The notes under the pieces: model-generated
Database searches by the model: none
What the model was told of the DNA's origin: nothing
Seen by the model: only the letters and a program-made list of their open reading frames with translations
Part shown: piece by piece, positions 5,709-15,125 of the stretch
How positions within the stretch are numbered: the stretch's first letter is position 1
Layout of the letters: every line of letters starts with the position of its first letter
NCBI RefSeq assembly: GCF_016790145.1
Contig: NZ_JAEUOI010000156.1
Coordinates: 1-36,112, forward strand
Length of the DNA stretch: 36,112 nt
Reading direction: 5' to 3'
DNA from: Propionivibrio sp.
GTDB lineage: Bacteria > Pseudomonadota > Gammaproteobacteria > Burkholderiales > Rhodocyclaceae
Program-made: the position numbers and the translations under genes

Positions 5709-7138
5709 GCTTCCTCCAGTCCAAGACGCGTCAGCTTCATGCGCAAGCCGAGGCGGGTCAGCCCCAGTTCGTCGGCGACGCGCGTCTTGTTGCCCTTGTG
5801 CCGCGCCATCGCAGCGCGGATGAGCTGCTCCTCAAGGCGTTCCAGTTGATGCTTGAGCAAACCGGACTCCCCCTCAAGGTTAGCCGTCGGCTGGGCGGGA
5901 GATTTCACCGGCAGGCGTAGCCGGAGTGAAAGCAGTTCGGCACCCAATACGGGGCCGTCGCCGAGCGCCTGCGCCCGGCGCACTTCGTTTTGCAGCTCGC
6001 GTACATTGCCTGGCCAGGCATAAGCGAGCAGGCACTGCATCGCCTCGTCCGATAGCCGCTGCTCGCTCTGCGCCGATCTTTTGAGCAGTTCGTCGGCAAT
6101 CAGCGGGATGTCCTGTGGCCGTTCGCGCAACGCCGGCATATACAGCGTCATGCCGGCGATGCGGTAATACAGATCCTCGCGGAAGCGGCCGCTGGCGACA
6201 TCGGCATCCAGATCGCGATTGGTGGCGGCGATGATACGCACGTCCACGGCGACCGGTCGCGGGCTGCCGAGCGGGCGGACCTCGCCTTCCTGCAGGGCGC
6301 GCAGCAGCTTGACCTGAAACGCCGGCGAGGTCTCGCCGATTTCATCGAGGAACAGCGTGCCGCCGTCGGCTTGCTGAAACAGCCCGATGCGATCTTCGGT
6401 GGCCCCGGTAAAGGCACCGCGTTTGTGGCCGAAGAGCTCGCCTTCGAGCAGTGTGTCGGGCAGCGCGCTACAGTTTTCCACCACGAAAGAACGTTCCGCA
6501 CGCGGGCTCGCGTAGTGAATGGCACGCGCCAGCAATTCCTTGCCGGTACCCGAATCGCCGGTGATCAGTACCGACAGGTCGTGTCGGGCGATTTTTTTTG
6601 CCAGCTCGCAGACCTCGTTCAGCGGACTGTCGGCAGCACGCGTCAGGCGCTCGAAACCGGCCTGCGCCTTGGCCTGGATGCGCCGGCCGGCGACCTGGCG
6701 CGCCAGATATTCGGGGCTGTCGCGCAGTTCCAGCGACAGACGCTGATTCTCCTGCTGCAGGCGCCACAGGTCGGCCGCACTCTTCAGGGTCAACAGCAAC
6801 TGGTCGGCATGCCAGGGCTTCATCAGGTATTGCCAGATGCCGGCTTCGTTGATTCCGGCGATGATGTCTTCGGCATCGGTATACCCCGACAGAATCAGAC
6901 GCACGGTGTCCGGCCACTGGTCGCGCACCGAACGCAGGAAGTCCACCCCGGAGGTGCCGGGCATGCGCTGGTCGGAGAGCACGATGTGCACGAACTCGCG
7001 TTCCATCACGGCAATGCCCTCCTCGGCCGAGGCGGCGGTGAATACCGTGAAGTCTTCTTCCAGCGTGCGCCGCAGCGTTTCCTGCGAGCGCGGTTCGTCG
7101 TCGACCACCAGAACGGACAAGGGGGCGCGCAGGGTCAT
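5705..7138 (-). CDS. hoxA: sigma54-dependent response regulator HoxA/HupR
   Basis: This 477-residue NtrC-type activator controls the hydrogenase genes. The receiver domain occupies residues 7-120, with acidic DD at 13-14, phospho-acceptor Asp56 (VLSDQRMPG) and Lys107 (LMKPW). The AAA+ domain has Walker A GDSGTGKE and the sigma54-contact loop GAFTGA. A C-terminal Fis-type helix-turn-helix (NKTRVADELGLTRLGL) ends the protein. The start at 7138 precedes the receiver domain and overlaps the hoxX stop. In well-studied relatives the unphosphorylated form is active and the kinase HoxJ/HupT inactivates it. No such kinase is present here. The sigma54 promoter at 25562-25577 is its obvious target. Confidence 0.93.
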   Translation of the reverse strand: MTLRAPLSVLVVDDEPRSQETLRRTLEEDFTVFTAASAEEGIAVMEREFVHIVLSDQRMPGTSGVDFLRSVRDQWPDTVRLILSGYTDAEDIIAGINEAGIWQYLMKPWHADQLLLTLKSAADLWRLQQENQRLSLELRDSPEYLARQVAGRRIQAKAQAGFERLTRAADSPLNEVCELAKKIARHDLSVLITGDSGTGKELLARAIHYASPRAERSFVVENCSALPDTLLEGELFGHKRGAFTGATEDRIGLFQQADGGTLFLDEIGETSPAFQVKLLRALQEGEVRPLGSPRPVAVDVRIIAATNRDLDADVASGRFREDLYYRIAGMTLYMPALRERPQDIPLIADELLKRSAQSEQRLSDEAMQCLLAYAWPGNVRELQNEVRRAQALGDGPVLGAELLSLRLRLPVKSPAQPTANLEGESGLLKHQLERLEEQLIRAAMARHKGNKTRVADELGLTRLGLRMKLTRLGLEEA

Positions 7139-8832
7139 GGGATGCTCCAGCCGAGTTCGCGATGTCGCGCCAGATGACGCGGCGTCCACGACGCTGGCGT
7201 CTTGCGAACGAAATGATGGCGGGCGATGTGATAACTCGGGTCAAAGCCGTAAAAATTGCGCCGCATGTGCGACAACTCCTCCTCGCGATAGGCGGCCAGC
7301 GGCTTGGCCGCTTCGTCGCGCGCCCGTGCCGCGCACTTCGCGGAGATCTTCGCGGCAAAGTCAGGGGCGGCCGCGAGTTCGGCGGCACGACGTTCCACTT
7401 CCTTACGAAAGGCTGGTATGTCACCGGCCAGGCAGGCATCGGTTAAGCCAATCTCCAGCGCCCGCTGTGCGGTCAGAGGTTGCCGGTCGCGCATGATGGC
7501 GCCTGCCGCATCGGCACCGACCCGGCGCGGCAGCAGGTAGGTCCAGTATTCCGAGCCAAAGAGATTGCCCATGTTCTTGTAATGCGGATTGAGTATCACC
7601 GCCGCGCGCGCCCAGACGAAATCGGCTGCCCGCGCCAGGAAGCAGCCGCCGGCACCGGTGTTGCCGCCGAGCGCGGCGACGGTGAGCTGCTGCCCGCTGC
7701 CAATCAGTTCGAGTGCCAGATCGTTCATGGCGTTGATGTTACGCCAGGATTCGTCGGCTGCCGAGCCCTCGCCCAGACTGGCGGCCTCGATCACGTTGAG
7801 GTGGATGCCGTTCGACCAGAAATCGGCACCGCCCATGAGCACCAGAATCCGCAGCGGACGCTGCCTGGCCCACACCAGCGCCGAACGCAAGCGTTGGCAG
7901 TGCGCGGTGGACATCGCGCCATTGTAGAACTCGAAATGCAGGAAGCCGACGGCACCACTTTCTTCGTAGGCGATGTCCTGCCAGGTAGCAGAACCGGCGC
8001 GCCACCAGCTTTCCAGCGGCGCCTCCGGCACTGACCTGGATTCGCTGTCGAAGGCCAGGGTCGCCGGCAACTTGATGCTGCCGGCACGCTTGACGTGGCC
8101 GATCCACACGGCGCCATCGCGCGTTGCCCGCAGCAGGGCCGTCTCGCGGCGGGCGATGACGGCGCCCGGCTCGCCGCGCAGGGTGGCCTCCGGCCAGGCG
8201 TCGAATAAATGGCATGGCTGACCAAACAGGCTGTCGGCGACACCGGGGAATCCGTCGGCGGCAGCGATCTTGCGCAATACCGTCGTGCTGTCGTCATGAC
8301 GCCAGTCAATGGCGCGCCCGGCCTGCGGCAGCAGCGGCCGCCACTGGCTGACTAGGGGACGTTGCGGCTGGAAGCCAGATTGCGCTACGCGCTGTACCGC
8401 CTGCAAGACCGCAGTGCACGCGGCCTGCGTCACTTCGTTGCGGTAAATGCTCGATTTCTTTGCCGCCCGCATCGGAAAACTGGCGCTGGCCCACACCGGG
8501 CCGGCATCCATTTCCGCCTCGGCCTGCAGCACGGTGACTCCCCACTCAGCAACGCCGGCCTGAATCGCCCAGTCGAGCGCCGAGGGGCCGCGGTCGCCGA
8601 CGACGCCGGGATGAACGATGAGGCACAGGTGCCGCGACCAGACAGATTCGGGGATCGCCCGGCGCAGGTAGGGCGCAACGATCAGCTCCGGTCGAAACAG
8701 CATCACCGCTTCCTCGGTGACCGTATCGGCGATATCGAATTCGATGGATATGTCATGCCCGCGCAGCCGCAGTTCGGCGGCAAGACGTTGCGTCAGGCTG
8801 TTGAAGGCGTGCGTGAGCAGCAAAATACGCAT
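7135..8832 (-). CDS. hoxX: HoxX/HypX, CO-ligand synthesis enzyme for hydrogenase maturation
   Basis: This 565-residue two-domain protein makes the CO ligand of the NiFe site from formyl-tetrahydrofolate under aerobic conditions. The N-terminal half resembles formyltransferases (HPGVVGDRGPSALDWA) and the C-terminal half an enoyl-CoA hydratase/isomerase (GGNTGAGGCFLARAADFVWA). Family knowledge is that formyl is moved to CoA and then decarbonylated. The start at 8832 (MRILLLTHAFNSLTQRL) matches the family; upstream in-frame codons belong to the end of hypE. It lies 10 nt after hypE and its stop overlaps the hoxA start, which makes it part of the hyp operon. Its presence suggests that hydrogenase is assembled while O2 is present. 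Confidence 0.92.
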   Translation of the reverse strand: MRILLLTHAFNSLTQRLAAELRLRGHDISIEFDIADTVTEEAVMLFRPELIVAPYLRRAIPESVWSRHLCLIVHPGVVGDRGPSALDWAIQAGVAEWGVTVLQAEAEMDAGPVWASASFPMRAAKKSSIYRNEVTQAACTAVLQAVQRVAQSGFQPQRPLVSQWRPLLPQAGRAIDWRHDDSTTVLRKIAAADGFPGVADSLFGQPCHLFDAWPEATLRGEPGAVIARRETALLRATRDGAVWIGHVKRAGSIKLPATLAFDSESRSVPEAPLESWWRAGSATWQDIAYEESGAVGFLHFEFYNGAMSTAHCQRLRSALVWARQRPLRILVLMGGADFWSNGIHLNVIEAASLGEGSAADESWRNINAMNDLALELIGSGQQLTVAALGGNTGAGGCFLARAADFVWARAAVILNPHYKNMGNLFGSEYWTYLLPRRVGADAAGAIMRDRQPLTAQRALEIGLTDACLAGDIPAFRKEVERRAAELAAAPDFAAKISAKCAARARDEAAKPLAAYREEELSHMRRNFYGFDPSYHIARHHFVRKTPASWTPRHLARHRELGWSIP

Positions 8833-8842
8833 CACATGCTCA

Positions 8843-9916
8843 TCAGCAGATACGCGGCAACTGATCGCCGACCAGCCAGTCGACAATGCGCCGGCCGCCA
8901 AAGGCGGTGGTCAGTTGCACGAAATGATGCGCGTCGTCGATCACCTCGCCGATCAGCGCCGCATCGCGCCCGAGCGGATGCGCGTGCATCGTCGCCAGCA
9001 GGCGTTCGCCATCGGCAGCGGCACAGATGGCAATCAGCTTGCCCTCGTTGGCCACGCAGAGCGGATCGAGACCAAGAAATTCGCAGGCGGCGGCAACCAC
9101 CGGTTTCAGCGGAATCGCCTTCTCGTGCAACATCATGCCGACGCCCGACTGGCTGGCGATTTCATTCAGCGTCGCCGCCAGGCCACCGCGTGTCGGGTCG
9201 CGCAGGCAGCGAATGTCGGCCCCGGTGGCCAGCAAGGCGGCGATCAGGCCATGCAGCGCGGCACTGTCGGATTCGATCGCGGCGTCGAAAGAAAGATTCT
9301 CGCGCTTGCTCATGATCGCCACGCCGTGATCGCCGAGCGAGCCGGAAACCAGCACCCGGTCACCGGGCCGCGCCCGGCTGCCGCCGAGTTGAAGACCATC
9401 CGGCAGGACACCGACGCCGGTGGTGGTGATGAACACACCGTCGCCCTTGCCGCGCTCGACCACCTTGGTATCGCCGGTCACCACCGGCACGCCCGCCGCG
9501 CGCGCCGCGTTGGCCATCGATTCGACGATACGCGCCAGATCGTTCAGCGCAAAGCCCTCTTCGAGGATAAAGCCCGCCGCCAGATAAAGCGGGGTGGCGC
9601 CCATCACCGCCACGTCGTTGATCGTGCCATGCACCGAGAGGCTGCCAATGTCGCCGCCCGGAAAGAACAGCGGCGACACCACATGGCAATCGGTGGACAT
9701 CACCAGCCGGCCGGGCTTGCCGGCAATGCTCGGCACCGGCAGGACGGCACCATCGTTGCCCTGGCCGAGATACTCGTTGCCGAGATGCCTGGCAAACAGT
9801 TCGGCGATCAGTTGCACCATCGCCCGCCCACCCGACCCATGCGTCAGATCGACGCGGCCATGCTTCAGATCAAGCGGGCGGACGTAGGCGCTTCTGATTT
9901 CTCTGACTTCGCCCAT
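8843..9916 (-). CDS. hypE: Hydrogenase maturation protein HypE
   Basis: HypE (357 residues) dehydrates the thiocarboxamide made by HypF on its C-terminal cysteine, giving the cyanide ligands for iron. The protein ends in PRIC, the required C-terminal Cys. The N-terminal part has the PurM-like ATP-binding features (DLTHGSGGRAM, GNDGAVL, VVTGDTKVVERGKGDG), and RDPTRGGLAATLNEIA is the typical mid-protein signature. AGGAG stands upstream of ATG 9916. The 69-bp gap to hypD contains a perfect 7-bp hairpin. Confidence 0.96.
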   Translation of the reverse strand: MGEVREIRSAYVRPLDLKHGRVDLTHGSGGRAMVQLIAELFARHLGNEYLGQGNDGAVLPVPSIAGKPGRLVMSTDCHVVSPLFFPGGDIGSLSVHGTINDVAVMGATPLYLAAGFILEEGFALNDLARIVESMANAARAAGVPVVTGDTKVVERGKGDGVFITTTGVGVLPDGLQLGGSRARPGDRVLVSGSLGDHGVAIMSKRENLSFDAAIESDSAALHGLIAALLATGADIRCLRDPTRGGLAATLNEIASQSGVGMMLHEKAIPLKPVVAAACEFLGLDPLCVANEGKLIAICAAADGERLLATMHAHPLGRDAALIGEVIDDAHHFVQLTTAFGGRRIVDWLVGDQLPRIC

Positions 9917-9933
9917 CAGTTCATCTCCTGGTA

Positions 9934-9952
9934 GCGCTGGTTCTTCCAGCGC
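9934..9952 (-). other. Perfect 7-bp hairpin between hypD and hypE
   Basis: GCGCTGG and CCAGCGC are separated by five bases. There is no T-run, so it is not a standard terminator. It sits only about 18-36 nt before the hypE start and just before its ribosome binding site. A role in mRNA processing or stability between the two cistrons is possible but unproven. Confidence 0.55.
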
Positions 9953-9985
9953 AATGTGACTGAAAGGAATGCAGGGTACTCTGGC

Positions 9986-11125
9986 TTACACCGAAACCTG
10001 CCCGGTTTCCCTGAAGCGGCCGTAGCTGTAATGCGCAGCGCATGCCCCCTCGCTGCTCACCATGCAGGAGCCGACCGGATTCTCCGGGGTGCATACCGTG
10101 CCGAAAATCTTGCAATCCTGCGGCCGCTTGACGCCGCGCAGAATGGCGCCGCATTCGCAGGCCTTGTTGTCGGGCACCGAGCGGTAGTCGAGTTTAAAGC
10201 GCCGCTCGGCGTCGAATTGCGCATAGTTCCGGCGAATCCTCAGCGCCGAATAGGGCACCACCGAAAGACCGCGCCATTCAAACTCGCGACGCAGCTCAAA
10301 GACCTCGGCGACGCGATCCTGCGCCTTGAGATTGCCCTCGCGAGTGACGGCCCGCGAGAATTCGTTTTCCACCTCGGCACGCCCTTCATTGACTTGACGC
10401 ACCAACATCAGGATCGCCTGCATGACGTCGAGCGGCTCAAAACCGGCAATCACCACCGGCTTGCGATACTCCTCGGCAAAGAACTCGTAGGGCCGGCTGC
10501 CAATCACCGTAGACACATGCGCCGGACCGATGAAGCCGTCGATCGGCACGCTTCCCCACTGCCGTACTTCGGGCGATTCGAGAATGGTACCGATGGCCGC
10601 CGGCGTCAGCACATGGCAGCACAGTACGCTGAAATTGCCAAGCTGTTCGCGCTGCGCCTGCTGGATCGCCAGCGCCGTCGGCGGCGTCGTGGTTTCAAAG
10701 CCGATGGCAAAGAAGACCACTTCACGCTGCGGGTTGTCACGCGCGATCTGCAGGGCGTCGAGCGTCGAGTAGACCATGCGGATATCCCCTCCACGAGCCT
10801 TGGCCTTCATCAGCGAAAGGCCGTCGGAAGCCGGCACGCGCAGTGTGTCGCCGTAAGTACACAGAATCACTTGCTGCTGCAAGGCCAGATTGATCGCCAT
10901 ATCTACACGCCCGATCGGCAGCACGCAGACCGGACAGCCCGGCCCATGCACTAGGCGCACGCTATCCGGCAGCAAGTCGCTCAGGCCATAGCGCGAGATA
11001 GCGTGGGTATGGCCGCCGCAGAACTCCATGAAGCTGTAACGGCGAAACGGTTCAACGAGTGCCGAAATCTTGCCGGCCAGCGTTTGCGCAAGCTCGCCAT
11101 CGCGGAATTCGTCAATGAATTTCAC
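9986..11125 (-). CDS. hypD: Hydrogenase maturation protein HypD
   Basis: HypD (379 residues) is the [4Fe-4S] scaffold that, with HypC, carries Fe(CN)2CO to the large subunit. Key motifs are MEFCGGHTHAI (catalytic Cys and FCGGHTH), HGPGCPVCVLP (CPVC), GFETTTPPTA, FIGPAHVS and the C-terminal cluster cysteines (CECG, CKIFGTVCTPENPVGSCMVS). The ATG at 11125 overlaps the hypC stop (ATGA), matching their joint function. Length and motifs are normal. Confidence 0.97.
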   Translation of the reverse strand: MKFIDEFRDGELAQTLAGKISALVEPFRRYSFMEFCGGHTHAISRYGLSDLLPDSVRLVHGPGCPVCVLPIGRVDMAINLALQQQVILCTYGDTLRVPASDGLSLMKAKARGGDIRMVYSTLDALQIARDNPQREVVFFAIGFETTTPPTALAIQQAQREQLGNFSVLCCHVLTPAAIGTILESPEVRQWGSVPIDGFIGPAHVSTVIGSRPYEFFAEEYRKPVVIAGFEPLDVMQAILMLVRQVNEGRAEVENEFSRAVTREGNLKAQDRVAEVFELRREFEWRGLSVVPYSALRIRRNYAQFDAERRFKLDYRSVPDNKACECGAILRGVKRPQDCKIFGTVCTPENPVGSCMVSSEGACAAHYSYGRFRETGQVSV

Positions 11126-11355
11126 GACGCCGCCAGCTCGCTCTCATCGATCGCTGCAAAAAGCGCCAGCGTCTTCTCCGCCTCGTCGGGGTCGAGTTTC
11201 GACAGCGCATAGCCGACATGCAGGATCACAAAATCGCCGATGTTCACCTCATCGAGCAGCGCCAGCGATATTTCCTTGCGCACTCCACCGAGATCGACAA
11301 TGGCCGTATCGCCGGCACCGAGTTCAATGACTTTGACGGGGAGAGCAAGGCACAT
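11122..11355 (-). CDS. hypC: Hydrogenase maturation chaperone HypC
   Basis: This 77-residue chaperone begins MCLALPVKVIEL; after removal of Met the exposed Cys binds the iron intermediate and the precursor large subunit. The start at 11355 is required for the N-terminal Cys, so the longer frame to 11412 is wrong. It begins one base after the hypF stop and overlaps hypD. A second member of the same family (hybG) lies in the structural operon. This copy probably serves the general HypD complex and perhaps the sensor large subunit. Confidence 0.96.
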   Translation of the reverse strand: MCLALPVKVIELGAGDTAIVDLGGVRKEISLALLDEVNIGDFVILHVGYALSKLDPDEAEKTLALFAAIDESELAAS

Positions 11356-11356
11356 T

Positions 11357-13672
11357 TCACGACTCCAAGGATTCAATCGCCACCCAGGCTTGCCCAAGAG
11401 CGATGCCAGCATCGCCGGGTGACAGGCTTAGCGGCGCAAGCACGATCATACCGCGTTGCTCAAGGCTTTGCCGTAGTCCGGCGAATAGCAGGGCATTAAA
11501 AAAACAGCCGCCGCCAAAAGCCACCGTGCTCAGGCCGCTCGATTGTGCGGCTTTCCCAACCCACTCGGCCAGGGCGGCCACCAACGTGGCATGAAAACGG
11601 GCCGCCTGCAGGTCGACCTCGTCCGCGCCCTCCAGTTGCGCCAGGACAGGCAGCAGATCGAGCTGCCCTTCCTGGCCAATTATCCAGCCGCCGTCAAGCG
11701 CGGGCGGCCAGCCCTGCCTCTCGATGTGGCGCGTTGCCGCCTGTTCCAGCAGGATCGCCGCCTGCGCCTCGTACTGCATGTGCGTACATAGGCCGAGCAA
11801 GCCGGCGGCGGCATCGAAGACGCGGCCCATGCTCGAGGTGCGCGGGCAATTGATGTTGCGTTCGAGCATGGTGGCCAGCGTGTCGGCAGCGGCTCCCGGG
11901 AAGCGTGCACCGATTTCGGCCTGGCGGCCCTGCGCATGCAGGACGGCGGTCGCCATGCGCCAGGGTTCGCGGGCGGCACGATCGCCGCCGGGCAAAGGCA
12001 AGAGCCGCAGATGACCCAGGCGCTGGCAATGCGCGCCCTGCACCGATAACAATTCGCCGCCCCACGCCGTGCCATCCGGCCCGAGACCGACGCCGTCAAG
12101 GGCCAGACCGAGCAGCGGGGCACGCCGGCCATGCTCGGCGCAGACGGCGGCGATGTGGGCATGATGATGCGCGACGGCGACGCTCGGCAGTACGTGCCTA
12201 GCGGCAAAGGCAATCGCGGCGCGCGTGCTGTAGTAATCCGGATGCAGGTCGTGCGCGACGACATCCGGTTTGACTTCCAGCAGGTCGAGCATTCGCTCAA
12301 GCGTTTCGTCGAAGAAGTCGCAGGTTGCGGCATTATCGAGATCGCCGATGTGCGGCGACAGGAACGCTTCGTTGCCACGGGTGACGCAAATGCTGCTTTT
12401 CAGATGCGCACCGAAGGCCAGCACTGAAGGCCCGGCGTGTGCCAGCGGGATCGCTGCCGACGAGTAACCCCGGCTGCGCCGGATGAATTGCGTTGTCTGT
12501 CCCTGAGTGCGCAGCACGCTGTCGTCACAGCGGCAAACGATGTCGCGATCATGATCGAGAATGGCATCGGCAATTCCGGCCAGACGGGTCCGGGCTTCGG
12601 CACCGGTGCGCACGATCGGCTCGTCGCCAGGGTTGGCGCTGGTCATCACCAGAAGCAGATCCTGCGCTGCCGCCAGCCACTCGCTGCCGCCCGGCCGGCC
12701 TGCCGCTTCATGGAAGAGCAGAAAGTGGATCGGTGTCGTCGGCAACATGGCGCCCAGCCAGAGCAGACTGGGAGCCACCCCCGGCAAAGCAGACGCGCCT
12801 GCCGGCTGAGTGCGCAGCAGCACGACCGGGCGCTCGCGGCTTTCCAGCAGCGCCTGTTCCTGAAGCGAACTTATGGCGTAGGGCGCCAGACTGGCGACGT
12901 TCGCTGCCATCACGGCAAAGGGCTTGGCTTCGCGGTTCTTGCGCCAGCGCAATTGTTCCACCGCTTCGGCGTTGCGCGCGTCGCAGGCGAGATGGAAGCC
13001 GCCGAGACCCTTGATGGCGACGATTGCTCCCGACTGCAACAGGTGCAGGGTCGCCGCAATCGGGTCGCCGGCGATGGCCTCTCCGTGCGCATCGAGCAGC
13101 GACAGGCGGGGGCCGCAGAGCGGGCAACAGGTGGTTTCGGCATGAAAGCGACGGTTGGCCGGCGAGCCGTATTCAATGGCGCAGTCAGGACAAAGCGGGA
13201 ACGGCGCCAGACTGGTTTGCGGCCGGTCGTAGGGCAGCGCACGGGTCACCGTATAGCGCGGGCCGCAGTGCGTGCAGGTGATGAAGGCATGGCGCCAGCG
13301 GCGACCCGCCGGGTCGAACAGTTCGGCAAGGCAGTCGGCGCACACCGCGACGTCGGGGCCGATAGCCGTCGTGGCCCCGGTGACTGAATTTCCGTAGCTC
13401 TCGGCGATGAAAAAGTTGATGAGACCGGCGGGCGCGAGCGCTTCGGCATGCACCGTGTCGACGCGGGCCAGCGGCGGCGCCTCGGCGCGTAGGCGGTGCA
13501 GCAGTGTATCGACCTGGACCGGCGCGCCTTCGCTAACAATCTCGACGCCTTCGGCATCGTTGCGCACCCAGCCGGCAAGCTTCAACTCCTGCGCCAGACG
13601 CCAGACAAACGGTCGGAAACCGACGCCCTGGACAATCCCGGCAACCCGGATGCGACGAGCGATGCGATCCAA
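11357..13672 (-). CDS. hypF: Carbamoyltransferase HypF
   Basis: HypF turns carbamoyl phosphate into the thiocarboxamide precursor of cyanide on HypE. The domains run in order: acylphosphatase-like (GIVQGVGFRPFVWRLA), four CxxC-type zinc sites (CADC, CTHC, CPDC, CPLC), a YrdC-like ATP-binding domain (AIKGLGGFHLACDA), and a Kae1-like domain with VAHHHAHIAAV. There is no ATG near the expected N-terminus. I place the start at TTG 13672, 8 nt after the hypB stop, which gives 771 residues of family size. The alternative ATG at 13801 would add 43 residues overlapping hypB and lacking family features. The start is uncertain; the rest is sure. Confidence 0.93.
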   Translation of the reverse strand: MDRIARRIRVAGIVQGVGFRPFVWRLAQELKLAGWVRNDAEGVEIVSEGAPVQVDTLLHRLRAEAPPLARVDTVHAEALAPAGLINFFIAESYGNSVTGATTAIGPDVAVCADCLAELFDPAGRRWRHAFITCTHCGPRYTVTRALPYDRPQTSLAPFPLCPDCAIEYGSPANRRFHAETTCCPLCGPRLSLLDAHGEAIAGDPIAATLHLLQSGAIVAIKGLGGFHLACDARNAEAVEQLRWRKNREAKPFAVMAANVASLAPYAISSLQEQALLESRERPVVLLRTQPAGASALPGVAPSLLWLGAMLPTTPIHFLLFHEAAGRPGGSEWLAAAQDLLLVMTSANPGDEPIVRTGAEARTRLAGIADAILDHDRDIVCRCDDSVLRTQGQTTQFIRRSRGYSSAAIPLAHAGPSVLAFGAHLKSSICVTRGNEAFLSPHIGDLDNAATCDFFDETLERMLDLLEVKPDVVAHDLHPDYYSTRAAIAFAARHVLPSVAVAHHHAHIAAVCAEHGRRAPLLGLALDGVGLGPDGTAWGGELLSVQGAHCQRLGHLRLLPLPGGDRAAREPWRMATAVLHAQGRQAEIGARFPGAAADTLATMLERNINCPRTSSMGRVFDAAAGLLGLCTHMQYEAQAAILLEQAATRHIERQGWPPALDGGWIIGQEGQLDLLPVLAQLEGADEVDLQAARFHATLVAALAEWVGKAAQSSGLSTVAFGGGCFFNALLFAGLRQSLEQRGMIVLAPLSLSPGDAGIALGQAWVAIESLES

Positions 13673-13680
13673 GTCGGCAG

Positions 13681-14649
13681 TCAGGTCGGCGAGCCTTGCA
13701 GCTTCGCTTCCAGCGCGGCAATCTGTCGCTTGAGGCTGTCGACCGTTTGTCGTTTCGCGGCGATCGCGCTGCTCAGCCCGTCGCGCAGAAAGGCCAGCCA
13801 TTCGCCCAGGCCCTCGCCGCTGGTGGCGGAAACGCGAATCACCCGAATTGCCGGGTTGACCCGGCGCGCATAAGCGATGGCGGCATCGACGTCAAAATCG
13901 ACGTAGGGCAACAGGTCGATCTTGTTCAGCAGCATCAGGCTGGCGGCGCGGAACATGTCCGGGTATTTGATCGGCTTGTCTTCGCCCTCGGTGACCGACA
14001 GGATGGCCACCTTGTGTGCCTCGCCAAGATCGAAGGCCGCCGGGCAGACCAGATTGCCGACGTTTTCGATCAGCAGCAGGGAATCCTCGGCCAGGCCCAG
14101 CTTTTCTATGGCGTGGCCGACCATGTGGGCGTCAAGATGGCAGCCCTTACCGGTGTTGATCTGGATCGCCGGGGCACCGCTCGCACGAATGCGCTCGGCA
14201 TCCCGACTGGTTTGCTGGTCGCCTTCGATGACGGCCACCGGCTCGCCGTCAAGCAGCGCGATGGTCTTGCACAACAGCGTGGTTTTGCCCGAGCCCGGAC
14301 TGGACACCAGATTCAGGGCAAAGATGCCGCGCTCAAGCAGACGCTCGCGGTTCTGTGCCGCGTAGGCATTGTTCTTGGCCAGAATATCCTGCTCGATCTG
14401 CACCATGCGCCGGGCGTCGAGACCGGGGGCATGGGAATGCACGGGCGTGTAACGGTGGCTGTGTTCATGGGTGCGCTCTTGGCTGTGCTGATGGGCATGC
14501 CCCTCGTCATGGGAATGATCGTGGCGATGGCTCGTTCCGTCTGCATGCACATGATCGTGCTCGTGTCGATGACCCGCTGCCGTTTCGTGATGCACATCGG
14601 CGCCATCGATTTTCACTTCACCGCTAGCGCAGCCGCAGGTTGTACACAT
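13681..14649 (-). CDS. hypB: Hydrogenase nickel incorporation GTPase HypB
   Basis: HypB (322 residues) delivers nickel with HypA. The N-terminus has the high-affinity CTTCGCA motif, followed by an extended His-rich stretch at about residues 20-73 that can store nickel or zinc. The GTPase domain follows: P-loop [47 protein letters not shown], and LNKIDLLPY for guanine specificity. AAGGAG precedes ATG 14649, just after the hypA stop. The His-rich insert suggests a nickel-storage role in addition to insertion. Confidence 0.97.
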   Translation of the reverse strand: MCTTCGCASGEVKIDGADVHHETAAGHRHEHDHVHADGTSHRHDHSHDEGHAHQHSQERTHEHSHRYTPVHSHAPGLDARRMVQIEQDILAKNNAYAAQNRERLLERGIFALNLVSSPGSGKTTLLCKTIALLDGEPVAVIEGDQQTSRDAERIRASGAPAIQINTGKGCHLDAHMVGHAIEKLGLAEDSLLLIENVGNLVCPAAFDLGEAHKVAILSVTEGEDKPIKYPDMFRAASLMLLNKIDLLPYVDFDVDAAIAYARRVNPAIRVIRVSATSGEGLGEWLAFLRDGLSSAIAAKRQTVDSLKRQIAALEAKLQGSPT

Positions 14650-14660
14650 GCCGATCTCCT

Positions 14661-15002
14661 TTATCCGACCTCAAGTTCCTTGACTCTCATTTCCGTACCG
14701 CCGGTCACCTGCACCTGATATGAACCACACTGCGGACACTCACCGAATGCCTCGCTCATGGCGACGCTCGTCGAACAGCCCAAGCACCAGCCGGTCCCCG
14801 GTGTCGAGATGATCTCCAACTGCGCACCTTCCGCCACGCTACCCCGCGTCACGGCGTCGAAACAGAAGCGCATGGCCGCAACCTCGACCCCGGCGAGCTG
14901 ACCGATTTCCAGCCAGACCGTGGTGACCTTCGAGAATTCCTGCTGACGCGCGGTGTCTTCAATCAACTGCAATACGCCTTCAGCCAGAGACATTTCATGC
15001 AT
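14661..15002 (-). CDS. hypA: Nickel metallochaperone HypA
   Basis: HypA (113 residues) binds nickel through the N-terminal MHE motif, as seen in [18 protein letters not shown]. It binds zinc through two CxxC pairs in the C-terminal half (CLGC and CPQC). The start at 15002 is fixed by the MHEMS N-terminus; the longer frame upstream is not family sequence. It is the first gene of the hypABFCDE-hoxXABC run. A promoter is not obvious in the 123 bp before it, so transcription could start there or read through from upstream. Confidence 0.95.
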   Translation of the reverse strand: MHEMSLAEGVLQLIEDTARQQEFSKVTTVWLEIGQLAGVEVAAMRFCFDAVTRGSVAEGAQLEIISTPGTGWCLGCSTSVAMSEAFGECPQCGSYQVQVTGGTEMRVKELEVG

Positions 15003-15087
15003 GGAAAAGAGTCTATCACTGATACGGCCAAACTCTTGCGCTCCCGACGGCCAAGCGCTGGCCATACGCAGCAAGGACGTCTTTACA

Positions 15088-15114
15088 GGCTATCGGGAGT
15101 CTCACCCGACAGCC
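15088..15114 (-). terminator. Hairpin after the hemerythrin gene, possible terminator
   Basis: On the minus strand GGCTGTCGGG pairs with CCCGATAGCC across a 7-base loop (one G-U pair). It begins 12 bp after the hemerythrin stop and before hypA. There is no clear T-run, so it may only weaken transcription between the two genes. Confidence 0.45.
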
Positions 15115-15125
15115 CTGTTCGGCGC

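Noticed and set aside
8717-9934. Long plus-strand open frame (405 codons) opposite hypE and hoxX.
   Set aside because: It lies antisense to two well-conserved genes and has low-complexity Arg/His/Gln composition typical of a shadow frame in GC-rich DNA.
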